64,000 nucleotides of DNA, taken from contig OW818662.1 in NCBI GenBank assembly GCA_942492915.1, forward strand, positions 372,001 to 436,000, written 5' to 3'. Each line of letters starts with the position of its first letter. Position 1 is the stretch's first letter. The notes beneath the pieces were generated by a model. It was not told the origin of the DNA. It searched no databases and saw only the letters and a list, made by a program, of their open reading frames with translations. Origin of the DNA: Turneriella sp942492915. GTDB taxonomy: Bacteria; Spirochaetota; Leptospiria; Turneriellales; Turneriellaceae. Position numbers and translations under genes: made by a program. Below are positions 42,937 to 51,414 of this stretch, piece by piece.

Positions 42937-44109
42937 TCAAGCCAGGCTGTCACCGGCGGCTTTGAGTGCTTCCGTTGCCCTCTGCATGTCCGCGTCGGTC
43001 AGGTTCTGGTCGTAAGACAGGCGAATCACGCTGAGCGCCTGCAATTCGCTAAACCCCATTGCCAGCAGCGCCGCCGAAGGTGACCGTGACCGCGATTTGC
43101 ACGAAGTTCCGGTTGAAACGGTGATACCCTCTTTGTCGAGTGCCATAACTAGAAAGTCGATCGGTATACCCGGTAAAAGCAGCAGTGTCGTGCCGGGGGC
43201 GCGCTCGGTACCCGCACCGATAATTGCAAATCCCTCTTTGTGCGCAAGCGCGTTGCTGAGCAAACTTTCAAATTTCTGCGAGCGTTCTTTCCACACTGAA
43301 AAATTGTTCAATTTGATCTTGCGCGCGAGTGCGAGTGACAGAGCGACGATCGCCTCGGTATTGTGACTGCCGGCACGAAAGCCGTGTTCCTGATTGCCGC
43401 CTGCAAGTAATGGATCACCCTGTGACAGAGATTTTGCCTTCGGAGTGAAGATGAGCCCGGCGCCGAAGCCCGCGCCCACTTTGTGTCCCGTGGCTGTCAC
43501 GTAACAGCCGTTGTCTGTCAGGAATTTAACGAAGGTGGGTGCAAGGCAGTCGGGCGCATCTGCGGCCAGCTTGGGCAAAAGCTGCGAGGCATCTACGACT
43601 ACCGGTATCGACGCCGCGGCGAAGCGTGGCACCAGATCTGCCAGGGGCATTATGACTCCACTTTCATTTTGAACAGCCATCGTGATCGCGAGGTCTGTTC
43701 TGGTCAGATCTGTCATGTTTGCGCTGTCGAGTGAGCCATCGCGTAGGGCAGGTAGCGTGGTGATTACCGAATTGCTGAGAAGCCGCAGCGGTTCGGCGAC
43801 CGAAGGGTGTTCAAAGGGCGAAACCAAAACGCGAAATTCGGCTCCCCGTTTGCGGCGATGCAATTCGCGCAGTAACAAATTGTTTGATTCAGTGGCCGAA
43901 GAAGTGAAAATAACCTGAGCCGCAGCGATCCCGAATTGCGAGGCGATATTCTCGCGAGCCTGCTCAATTCTCTGGTTTACCCTCTGCGATTCGAGCGAGA
44001 GACCCGATGAATTACCGTAATGTTCAAAATAGAACTCACGGGCCTCTGCCAGGGCCCCGCGGTCAGGCGGGTGGGTCGAATTAAAATCGAGATAAATTTT
44101 CGCTTTCAT
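42937..44109 (-). CDS. NifS/IscS-like cysteine desulfurase family protein
   Basis: About 390 residues from the ATG at 44109, which overlaps the previous gene by 29 bases. It is a class V PLP aminotransferase fold: YLDFNSTHPPDR, YGNSSGLSLESQRV, FTSSATESNNLL, VVVDASQLL with the PLP-contacting Asp, and TATGHKVGAGFGAGL with the PLP Lys. The loop TGTSCKSRSRSPSAALLAMG carries the Cys that accepts sulfur. It departs from housekeeping IscS in several places (PPDRGALAE instead of PxDPRV), so its specificity may differ. It is the last gene of the run that starts with the SpoIID-like protein. Confidence 0.87.
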   Translation of the reverse strand: MKAKIYLDFNSTHPPDRGALAEAREFYFEHYGNSSGLSLESQRVNQRIEQARENIASQFGIAAAQVIFTSSATESNNLLLRELHRRKRGAEFRVLVSPFEHPSVAEPLRLLSNSVITTLPALRDGSLDSANMTDLTRTDLAITMAVQNESGVIMPLADLVPRFAAASIPVVVDASQLLPKLAADAPDCLAPTFVKFLTDNGCYVTATGHKVGAGFGAGLIFTPKAKSLSQGDPLLAGGNQEHGFRAGSHNTEAIVALSLALARKIKLNNFSVWKERSQKFESLLSNALAHKEGFAIIGAGTERAPGTTLLLLPGIPIDFLVMALDKEGITVSTGTSCKSRSRSPSAALLAMGFSELQALSVIRLSYDQNLTDADMQRATEALKAAGDSLA

Positions 44110-45271
44110 TACGAGAAAGATCCAGATGAAACCGCAGCCGCTCAAGGTCCCGTCGAATTGCCGGGTCGCGCACACTTTTGGCTTTGAGTGCGTTCGCTAT
44201 GACATTCTGCGCCCGTACGAATTCGCCGCTCCTCACTGCCGTTTCGGCGAGCGCATAGAGGTAATCTTCTCGTTCTGTTATGCCCGGGTCATCGAGCGAG
44301 AAAAGCTCGTAATGGCACTTACGCGCCACAACGGAATTGGAATGCCGCGCCTCGGCCAGCAATGCTTCGATCAGAGCCGTGAGCGTGCGCTGGGTTTTCA
44401 GCTTGAAGTAGGCTTCGCGCAGGTTCTTCAGCTGAGCACCATCGTACGCGGTACGAAAACGCGTTGCATCGAAATGCCGTATGAGCAGCTCTCGGTAGCT
44501 CAGGTCTTTCTGCAGGTGTTCGACAAATTTTGTGTCAAAAAGCTCTGGTTGTTTTTCGTAGAGCCTGCCGCTGTCGCTATCATAGAGTTGCTTTTGTAAC
44601 GCATACTCTCTGTAATCCAGCGCCCGCGACCACAGCGCGGCGGTTTCCCTTAGGCCACAAGTCGCACGATGAATCTCTTCAGCGAGTTCGATTGCCGGTA
44701 GATAATCAGGCTTTTTCTGCATCGCCGGCTCTACCGATTGTACGTAGATCACCATCGTCTTACGCAGCGCTTCGGTTCGGTTCTGCGCAATTCGGGCTGC
44801 TACGCTGCGCGAAGCCGCGAGTTCGCCGAGCGCCGTCGTTCTGTCGGTGACCTCGACCGATGTGCGGTAAGAGCCGCAGTTTGCGTAAAGCCCGTTGAAC
44901 AGACTGAAGATTACCGTCTCACTTTCCCGATTGAGAAAGCCCGAGTAGGGTTTGCGTGAGACTTGCGCAGAAAAGATTTCGCCTGATGCTGTCTTGCTGC
45001 CCGCTGTGTCAACCGCGAGCTCGTGCAACGAGCGCCAGGCGGCCTCTGTCAGTGCGCGAGCCTTGTCTTCGTTTTCGGCGAAGGCAAAGGGTCTTGCACC
45101 ATGCCTGACGGTATCAGACCAGTCGGGCGAGGAGAAGATGCGAGTCAGGCCTTTCAAAATCTTGAAACGGGCTGAAAAAATGAGGGCAAAACATATGAGC
45201 AACGCCGCAGCAATGCTGCCGTAACGCGCGAGCGGGTTGTTCCAAATGCGGGCGAACAGGTATTTCAGCAT
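44081..45271 (-). CDS. membrane-anchored helical repeat protein, unknown function
   Basis: A 396-residue protein with one N-terminal membrane segment (about 18-36, SIAAALLICFALIFSA). The rest is helical; the C-terminal half has TPR-like spacing (YLYALAETAVRSGEFVRAQNVIANAL). Cys residues are scattered. I recognise no family. It starts 1 base after the LpxL-like gene and overlaps the NifS-like gene by 29 bases, so it is cotranscribed. A scaffold role in the envelope is only a guess from the anchor and repeats. Confidence 0.65.
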   Translation of the reverse strand: MLKYLFARIWNNPLARYGSIAAALLICFALIFSARFKILKGLTRIFSSPDWSDTVRHGARPFAFAENEDKARALTEAAWRSLHELAVDTAGSKTASGEIFSAQVSRKPYSGFLNRESETVIFSLFNGLYANCGSYRTSVEVTDRTTALGELAASRSVAARIAQNRTEALRKTMVIYVQSVEPAMQKKPDYLPAIELAEEIHRATCGLRETAALWSRALDYREYALQKQLYDSDSGRLYEKQPELFDTKFVEHLQKDLSYRELLIRHFDATRFRTAYDGAQLKNLREAYFKLKTQRTLTALIEALLAEARHSNSVVARKCHYELFSLDDPGITEREDYLYALAETAVRSGEFVRAQNVIANALKAKSVRDPAIRRDLERLRFHLDLSRNESENLSRF

Positions 45272-45272
45272 A

Positions 45273-46247
45273 TCAGTTTGCGGATGCAGATCCGTTCTGC
45301 GCCGCTGCGGCCAATTCTGACGGGGGACGTGTTTTCCAGCGGCGGTGTACCCAGAAATACTGTTCTGGATATTTTCTGATTTCTTTTTCCATCTCTGAGA
45401 CCCAAAGCTGCGTCAGTTGCTGGGCGGCGTCGCGTGACGAGGCAAAATCAGATTTTCCCGCGAAACGGTAGAGCGTGCGCGCGTAAAAGAGGTACCGTCC
45501 TTTGCCCTGAAAGATACAGAACGCGACGACCAGCCTTGCTTTGCCGAGGTATGCCATTACCGCAGGCCCCATGTGGGTCGAAGCCTGTTTGCCCATGAAG
45601 TTGACGAAAACACCTTCGCCGCCGGCATCCTGATCGGCGACGAGCCCGATGGGCTCTTTGCGCCTGAGCAACGGAACGTACTTTTCCGATTCTTTGAGGT
45701 AGATTGCCCCCCCACCGCCATAACCTTCACGAATTTTTCTGACCATGAAGTCAACGTAAGGGTTCGAAAGTTTCTGCGCGGCAAAAAAGATCTTCAGCCC
45801 TACTGAAGCGTACGCTGGTATCGGAATTTCCCAATTGCCGAAATGACCCTCGGCGAACACGATGCCCTGCGACCGGTCTTCGGCAATCGCCAGCGCCTCT
45901 TCGCCAAACGTTACGTATTTTCTGAGAAAGCGCTTGTTTTTCATTTTCCACGATTGCATTAATTCAAAAAAACTGCGAATAGTGTGGTCGAGGTTGTTAT
46001 TTACAAAACTATTGAGTTTTTCTTCTTCAGTGATCGCGAGTATCTCGCTCACTTGCGAGCGTATACGGCGGCGGGCTGAACCGAGTAACGGAGAGAGCGC
46101 GATGCGAAAGAACCGTGCAACGGAATGCAGCATCGAAAACGGAAACAGATTGATGATGACGAAGAGCAGCATCACGAACGCAAACTCAACGACGTGCGAA
46201 ATTCTTTTTTTCAGGGGAAAATGCTTCTTTTCGTCAGTTTGGCTCAT
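45273..46247 (-). CDS. LpxL/HtrB-like lysophospholipid or lipid A acyltransferase
   Basis: A 324-residue protein with an N-terminal membrane segment (about 20-40). The acyltransferase motif EGHFGNWEIP holds the catalytic HX4E pair, followed later by LVADQDAGGEGVFVNFMGKQAST and RKYPEQYFWVHRRWKTRPP, both typical of the LpxL/LpxM family. It probably adds a secondary acyl chain to lipid A. Its ATG overlaps the upstream regulator gene by 4 bases, so it may be controlled together with it. Confidence 0.9.
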   Translation of the reverse strand: MSQTDEKKHFPLKKRISHVVEFAFVMLLFVIINLFPFSMLHSVARFFRIALSPLLGSARRRIRSQVSEILAITEEEKLNSFVNNNLDHTIRSFFELMQSWKMKNKRFLRKYVTFGEEALAIAEDRSQGIVFAEGHFGNWEIPIPAYASVGLKIFFAAQKLSNPYVDFMVRKIREGYGGGGAIYLKESEKYVPLLRRKEPIGLVADQDAGGEGVFVNFMGKQASTHMGPAVMAYLGKARLVVAFCIFQGKGRYLFYARTLYRFAGKSDFASSRDAAQQLTQLWVSEMEKEIRKYPEQYFWVHRRWKTRPPSELAAAAQNGSASAN

Positions 46248-47440
46248 GGCTTCTTCTCTGTTTTTGTCCGCACTCTGGCTTCACGCTGCGTGGTTGCGCG
46301 CGCCAGTTTTCGGTAGCGGTAGTTAAAGGTCTGGCGGGGAATTCCCAGCAAGAGTGCGGCGTCAGACTGGTTTCCATTCGCCTCGCGCATCGCCCAGGCG
46401 AGAACGCGCGCTTCTTCGGCGTTCAGAATTTCGGGCAGCGTCTTACCTGCGTACTCGGCAGCGCCTTCGCTCGCCATGTAGAGTGCGCTTTCACCACCGA
46501 CAGCGGGCATTTCCAGGGGTTTTACCGCTTCTCTGGGCTGCAGCCAGAAGATATAACCCACAGCGCGCGAAGCGGGATTGTCATAGTCACGAATCGCTTT
46601 GCAGAAAACCTGATAGCCGCGCGGGCCGGCCTTCAGTGTGACCGCACGCTCGATATCGAGTTCGCCTTTCATCGCACTTTCGGTAATGGCGTCTTTGGCC
46701 CGCTGTATCAGATCAGTGCTCGAAAGGTTTATTGCATCGCGCAGGCGTATGTCTGCAAACGACCGGTTATGAAACATTTCGTTGCCCGCACCGTCGCACG
46801 CCATCAGGGGCAGGTCGAGCGCGGCGAGAGTGTTTATCGCAAGCCGGCCGCGTTCGATTTCGCGGTGCAGGCTTTCGCTGATCGCACGGTCGTTGCGCCC
46901 GCTGGGGGTTGCAACTGGTGCGGCTGGGGGGGCAGGCTGTCTAAAGACCGGCGGCGACTCGCGCACGATCGTAATGGTCGGCGTCGGCGCTTCAGTTTCA
47001 GCAGCAGGGGCGGCATGCACTGACGCGGGAGCAAAGGCTCGTTTGAGAGAGACATCCTCATTTTTGTGTTCGGGCTCACGTTCGGCTGGTGGCGCGGTTG
47101 GCGACCAGATCTTGACCTGCGGAATTTTACCCTGCGCCTGCAAAATTTCGGCCCGACCCCACACGGCGTTGAACTCGAACTGGCGGTTGACTGTAGCGAT
47201 GCCGTTGCTTCGGCTTTCGTCGAGCCGGCGCAGCAGTTCTTCGGACGATTCAGCCGGTTTCATCGTGAGCAACGCGCCTTCGGCCTTGATCTCGCTTAGG
47301 GCTTCGATCAGCGCCAGGCGGTCAATTTGGCCAACGATGCGGCCGCGTTCAACCACGGGCAAAACGTCTGTTTTGTATTCCATGAAAGTGCGCATCAGGC
47401 GATGCAGAATGTCGGCGTTAAGAAGTTCGGGCGCGCTCAC
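46244..47440 (-). CDS. CBS-PAS-Fis-type HTH regulator without an AAA+ domain
   Basis: A 398-residue protein. A CBS-like domain pair (about 10-110; LMRTFMEYKTDVLPVVERGRI is its first half) is followed by a Pro/Ala/Glu-rich linker (about 115-180). A PAS-like domain comes next (about 195-300; LAALDLPLMACDGAGNEMFHN). The C-terminal helix-turn-helix is of the Fis/NtrC kind (about 345-385; EEARVLAWAMREANGNQSD, AALLLGIPRQTFNYRYRKL). NtrC-type activators normally place a sigma-54 ATPase between sensor and HTH; none is present here, so it cannot open sigma-54 promoters itself. CBS and PAS suggest adenine nucleotide or metabolite sensing. Confidence 0.75.
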   Translation of the reverse strand: MSAPELLNADILHRLMRTFMEYKTDVLPVVERGRIVGQIDRLALIEALSEIKAEGALLTMKPAESSEELLRRLDESRSNGIATVNRQFEFNAVWGRAEILQAQGKIPQVKIWSPTAPPAEREPEHKNEDVSLKRAFAPASVHAAPAAETEAPTPTITIVRESPPVFRQPAPPAAPVATPSGRNDRAISESLHREIERGRLAINTLAALDLPLMACDGAGNEMFHNRSFADIRLRDAINLSSTDLIQRAKDAITESAMKGELDIERAVTLKAGPRGYQVFCKAIRDYDNPASRAVGYIFWLQPREAVKPLEMPAVGGESALYMASEGAAEYAGKTLPEILNAEEARVLAWAMREANGNQSDAALLLGIPRQTFNYRYRKLARATTQREARVRTKTEKKP

Positions 47441-48266
47441 CGGGGCGAACAGTGTAACTCAAACGTGCGCCGTACAGAAAAAAGCGCCTTCCATAAAACT
47501 GCAGGTGCGGGCGGTGATCGCCGGGTTTTCCGGTAGTGTTGCCCGAGTAGCTGACCCGGTCTTTGAGCGATCTCTGCGACATCTGCACGGGGGTGAAATA
47601 CTCGTCGCAAACCAGCATGCGTTTGCGGCCTTTCGCGTCGACGTATGCTACGGCGAGTTTCGGCAATGCCGAATTGATCGCTCCAACAGGCAGTGGTGAG
47701 GATTTATAACCGTTCTGTTGTAATTTCTCTGCAAGCGGGCCGGGCGCCGTTTTTTTAACCAGCTTCTGCACGGGCACAGCAAAATGCATACCCGCAGATG
47801 CGATGAGCAGCAGCTTAACCGGTTTCATCTGCCGCTTGCGCACCGGCGCGGGCTGCGTTACCACTGCCTCGGCATCGGGGTATTTTTCGCGTAGTCTGAC
47901 GAGTTCAGTTTCAGATTCAAGCGCCGCGCGAATCTTGTGGTAAAGCCGGGGTTCGAGCATTTCTGTCGCGAGATTTGAGCGCAGGCGGCCGAGTAAGAAC
48001 CCGAGCGCGTTGAAATGCCTGCGTTCGGTCTCATGGCGCAGCAGCAGATCTTGCAGCAATGTTTCAATGAGCTTCAGACGCTTGAGCGCCGCCGCCTGCG
48101 GGTAGCGCGCTAGTTTAGCCTGCACGCCGGTCAGGGTCGTCAACAAAGCCGCGTAAGCTGCTTTGAGCGAATGCCGATGCTTGTCGGCGGCCAGAAAGAC
48201 GCCTTCGCTTTCACGAGCCTCTTGCTCGATTTCATTGAAGAGAATTTGCAGGTTGTTCTTCGGCAT
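47418..48266 (-). CDS. protein of unknown function, possibly with a CheW/SH3-like C-terminal domain
   Basis: About 282 residues from the ATG at 48266, the first Met after the pgpA stop. The N-terminal half is helical and charged (NNLQILFNEIEQEARES, ALKRLKLIETLLQDLLLRHE). The C-terminal half has beta-strands (KLLLIASAGMHFAVPVQKLV, KLAVAYVDAKGRKRMLVCDEY) that faintly recall CheW. I cannot assign a family. It overlaps the following regulator gene by 23 bases and begins 10 bases after pgpA, so it belongs to the same transcript. Confidence 0.6.
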   Translation of the reverse strand: MPKNNLQILFNEIEQEARESEGVFLAADKHRHSLKAAYAALLTTLTGVQAKLARYPQAAALKRLKLIETLLQDLLLRHETERRHFNALGFLLGRLRSNLATEMLEPRLYHKIRAALESETELVRLREKYPDAEAVVTQPAPVRKRQMKPVKLLLIASAGMHFAVPVQKLVKKTAPGPLAEKLQQNGYKSSPLPVGAINSALPKLAVAYVDAKGRKRMLVCDEYFTPVQMSQRSLKDRVSYSGNTTGKPGDHRPHLQFYGRRFFLYGARLSYTVRPGERARTS

Positions 48267-48276
48267 GCGAGGTGTT

Positions 48277-48909
48277 TTATGCCAGATGCAAATAGTGCGC
48301 AGCGAGCAGGTGCACTGCCAGTGCGCACGGCGCCGCCGCAATGCCCGCGGCGACATCGTCGATCACGATGCCGTAGCCACCGGGCAAATCTTGCAGTTTG
48401 TGTATGATCCAGGGTTTGGTGATATCAAAGATGCGAAAGAAGATGAAGGCTGCAAGATACGCTACCGGTGATGCGGGAATCAGCGCGCACGCAAAAAAAA
48501 TGCCGGCGAACTCGTCGACGACAACTTCACCAGGGTCGTCTTCTCTCCATTCTGCGGCAAAGATGCCCGATGCGTAAACGCCGAGCGCTGTTGTCAACAA
48601 TGCGGCGCTGAGCGCCCACCACGAAACGGGTACGGCACCCCAATAGATGAGACCTTCACCTGGCAGCAGGCGCGCGACGATAAAGCAGATGAGTGCTGCG
48701 AAAATCGAGCCCCAGGTACCGGGTGCCTTGGGCAAATATCCCGAGAAAAAACCGGTGGAAATAATTTCATGCCACGTGACCGTAGCGTGGCGCGTGAGAG
48801 CCGCAGGCGCCATGTAAGTTGTAGTGGCTGTTGCTATCGGTTCGCTGGCTCGTGGCGTGGCAGTGCTACGAACGGGAATGCGGGTTGCTTTTTTCTTTTT
48901 TGTCGCCAT
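48277..48909 (-). CDS. pgpA: phosphatidylglycerophosphatase A
   Basis: About 210 residues from the ATG at 48909. A basic and Thr/Ala-rich N-terminal extension (about 1-40) precedes the PgpA domain: TGFFSGYLPKAPGTWGSI, GEVVVDEFAGIFFA with catalytic acidic residues, and FRIFDITKPWIIHKLQDLPGGYGIVIDD. It removes phosphate from phosphatidylglycerophosphate to make phosphatidylglycerol at the inner membrane. The extension is longer than in E. coli PgpA. It follows the SpoIID-like gene by 4 bases. Confidence 0.93.
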   Translation of the reverse strand: MATKKKKATRIPVRSTATPRASEPIATATTTYMAPAALTRHATVTWHEIISTGFFSGYLPKAPGTWGSIFAALICFIVARLLPGEGLIYWGAVPVSWWALSAALLTTALGVYASGIFAAEWREDDPGEVVVDEFAGIFFACALIPASPVAYLAAFIFFRIFDITKPWIIHKLQDLPGGYGIVIDDVAAGIAAAPCALAVHLLAAHYLHLA

Positions 48910-48913
48910 GGAA

Positions 48914-50062
48914 TTATACGTTATAGCCAGCGACACGCTTCAGCGCTGTGCCTGGAAAATAGTGGTCGAGAATACGTTTGTATGAATTGCCGCGTTCGTC
49001 GGCCTGATGCTTTGCGCCCCACTGGCACATGCCGACGCCATGCCCGAAGCCGCGACCGGTGAGCACGATCGCATCGCCTTTGCGGGCGACACCAAAAAAT
49101 GTCGATTTGACTTTGATGGCCCCGAGCGCCATGCGAAATTTATCGGCGCGGACTTTTTTTACGCCCGATGCAGTGACAATCGACAGGTTCTTTACCCGCT
49201 TCGACGGGCTGCGTTCGGCTACCGTGACATTTTTTATACCGCGTGTTGCGAGCCGGCGCGCAATTTCTGAAAACGGAATTTTCACCTGCCATTTGTAGAC
49301 GGGTGCCGTTGAGCAAAACGGAGAGTTCTGTACATTGAGATAGGGAACGGGTTTGCCCCAGACCTCTTGAGCTGAAGCGAGAGTGCCGCCGCACGATGAG
49401 TGAAAAAATGTCTGCGCAAGCTTGTCGCCGTGGTAAAGCACTTCGTCATGCGTTTCGCTCACGGCGTTACGCGCCCCGGTGTCGCCCTTTTTGACTCCGC
49501 CATAAACCTGAAAGTTAGTGGTGGTGTCGACGTCGAAAGATTTGCCCGTGCGCTCTTTCATCTTCACGAGCAGATACGTGCGCGCGACGACTGCCTGCGC
49601 TTTGAGCGCCTCAGGGTGCCAGCTCGGGCTCATCTCGTGGCTGACTACAGATGTCAGGTATTCATCCATCGGAACATGGTTCACATACAGCCATCCCCCG
49701 TTTTCGCGTTTAGCCTCGAGCGCCCCGAAATAGCGTTTCGACTTGAGCACGAAGAAGCTCTTCGGCTTCAGCACTCCCTCTTCTGCGAGGGTGACGGTGC
49801 CGCTGCCGCGCCGTGTAGAACGGCCAGAGGTGAAGGTGTAGTCGTCCGCCTTGACCTGCAGAGCTTCGCCAGCATGTAGTTTGACGCGCACGGTGATACC
49901 GCCGCTGGCATCGTGCGGCAGGCTTGTCGAAGATGAGGATTTTCCGCCGTACTGAGAGAACTTACCGCGCCCGGTCGGCGTACAGGCTGTGATGAGCAGC
50001 GTCGCCACGATCAATAAAGAGGGAATATGACATTTTCGTGTGAAATCCGCCCAAAACTGCAT
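48914..50062 (-). CDS. SpoIID/LytB-domain lipoprotein
   Basis: A 382-residue protein with a lipobox (LITAC, Cys27). A beta-rich N-terminal region (about 50-125) precedes the SpoIID domain (about 130-350): VNHVPMDEYLTSVVSHEM, PEALKAQAVVARTYLLVKM, FFHSSCGGTLAS and the closing GRGFGHGVGMCQWGA. SpoIID-type enzymes are lytic transglycosylases acting on denuded glycan. In a non-sporulating Gram-negative this points to cell-wall remodelling, perhaps alongside RlpA, which has a related substrate. It is the first gene of a seven-gene run. Confidence 0.88.
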   Translation of the reverse strand: MQFWADFTRKCHIPSLLIVATLLITACTPTGRGKFSQYGGKSSSSTSLPHDASGGITVRVKLHAGEALQVKADDYTFTSGRSTRRGSGTVTLAEEGVLKPKSFFVLKSKRYFGALEAKRENGGWLYVNHVPMDEYLTSVVSHEMSPSWHPEALKAQAVVARTYLLVKMKERTGKSFDVDTTTNFQVYGGVKKGDTGARNAVSETHDEVLYHGDKLAQTFFHSSCGGTLASAQEVWGKPVPYLNVQNSPFCSTAPVYKWQVKIPFSEIARRLATRGIKNVTVAERSPSKRVKNLSIVTASGVKKVRADKFRMALGAIKVKSTFFGVARKGDAIVLTGRGFGHGVGMCQWGAKHQADERGNSYKRILDHYFPGTALKRVAGYNV

Positions 50063-50160
50063 ATTCGATTATCGGCATGAGACAGGCCAAAACAAGAGGC
50101 TGCGGCTGCTGCGAGCAGACCCGCTTAACGTGCCTGGCAGTTTTCTTCTTAAGTAGGCTG

Positions 50161-51309
50161 CTAGAAATAGACGGTAAGAGCGGGCGAATAGGTGAAACCG
50201 CCAAGATTGAGAGCCAGTGGATCGGGCAAATTCAGATGACGAAGAGGTGTCGTCGAAACTTCAATTGCGCCTGAAACATAACCTGCCCTCAGGCTCAAGG
50301 CCATTCGCGGTGTTATGAAAAACTCCAGCCCGGCAAATAATTTCAGGGCAAAGAATTCATGTGTCAGAAATGGTCCGACTTCGTTAGCTCCAAAGCCGTT
50401 GCCGCGGCTGGGCAGAAAATATCCGTGTAAGGTAAGACTCTGAAAATCCGCGCCGGGCGCGAGGAAAACCTGCCACCGCCGGGAAACAGGGTAGGTAAGG
50501 TAAAGATGCAGCGGCACCGAAAATCCCTGCGCGACCACACGCATCGGGGCAGTCTGCGCCTGTGCTCCGTTGGCGCTCGCCGTTGACGTGACGCTTTCAA
50601 AATACCGTGCCTGACCATAGACACGGGCAAAACCTGCGCCCGCCATGATATAGGGGCCGAAGCGGTAGCGCAGCTCGATACCCGGCAGCGCCGACATGAC
50701 CGTGTCGTTATCGCCCGGTATCGGCTTCGCAGTCGTCGAATTTCCCGCAAGAGTCGTTTGCATGAAAAGCGAAAGACCGATGCCGTCGGTAAAGCTGAAT
50801 TCCCGGTCAAGGCGCCGATTTGTCGCGGCTTCAGATTCAGCGTCAGCAACCTGCAGCGTCGCCGCATATTGCCGGCCGGTTGCAACGTCTGTGAGTCGCG
50901 CGGCCAGCTGGTAGCCATCACTGTTGCGCGTGACTTTTCCCGAAACCAGAGCATCAGCGTTGGCCAGCCGCATATCGCTTGGTTTCGAAGCCGTGAGACC
51001 TGATTGATTCAATTCCATCTCGTGCAGCACGGCGTCGAGGCCGCGCCTGTCTATCAGCGCAAAAACATTTGACCGCGAAAATGCGGAGTTCAGAAGTTCG
51101 CGCAGCGTTTCAGCGGTTTTCTTCTCACCGCTATCGCCGAATTCGAGTTCGAGCACAGCCAGATTGCGGCGGACGCTGACTTCGTTGTCTTTGCGGTACT
51201 GGGAAGAAAGTTTCTCGGCAAGGTGCGCTGCCTCGCGTTCGAGTGGCGCGGCAGCCAGGGGAGCAATAATGATCGAACAGACAAGAGTTGTCACCATTCC
51301 GTAGCGCAT
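50161..51309 (-). CDS. CsgG/TolB-like N-terminal domain fused to an outer-membrane beta-barrel (copy 3)
   Basis: A 382-residue protein with a signal peptide (about 1-20). The alpha/beta domain (about 35-170) reads RRNLAVLELEFGDSG, AETLRELLNSAFSRS, FALIDRRGLDAVLHEME, RLANADALVSGKVTRN and YQLAARLTDVATGRQY, the clearest CsgG/FlgO-like example of the three. The barrel (about 185-382) ends in LTVYF with a terminal Phe. The function is unknown. It stands alone between the SpoIID-like gene and a GST gene. Compare 3926 and 34300. Confidence 0.65.
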   Translation of the reverse strand: MRYGMVTTLVCSIIIAPLAAAPLEREAAHLAEKLSSQYRKDNEVSVRRNLAVLELEFGDSGEKKTAETLRELLNSAFSRSNVFALIDRRGLDAVLHEMELNQSGLTASKPSDMRLANADALVSGKVTRNSDGYQLAARLTDVATGRQYAATLQVADAESEAATNRRLDREFSFTDGIGLSLFMQTTLAGNSTTAKPIPGDNDTVMSALPGIELRYRFGPYIMAGAGFARVYGQARYFESVTSTASANGAQAQTAPMRVVAQGFSVPLHLYLTYPVSRRWQVFLAPGADFQSLTLHGYFLPSRGNGFGANEVGPFLTHEFFALKLFAGLEFFITPRMALSLRAGYVSGAIEVSTTPLRHLNLPDPLALNLGGFTYSPALTVYF

Positions 51310-51414
51310 GTGCCAGCGCGAGCGTCCGCATTGGTCGCGTCAATAAATAAATAATTAAAGATCGCTAAATCATCTATTCGTCATTGCGCGCAACACTAGC
51401 TATCGAGCGGCTCA

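Noticed and set aside
46782..47699. 305-residue plus-strand frame across the CBS-PAS-Fis gene
   Set aside because: Product is low-complexity Ala/Arg/Ser typical of the complement of Pro/Ala-rich coding sequence.
47418..48266. A firm CheW assignment for the unknown protein
   Set aside because: Only a vague strand pattern supports it, and no chemotaxis gene is near.
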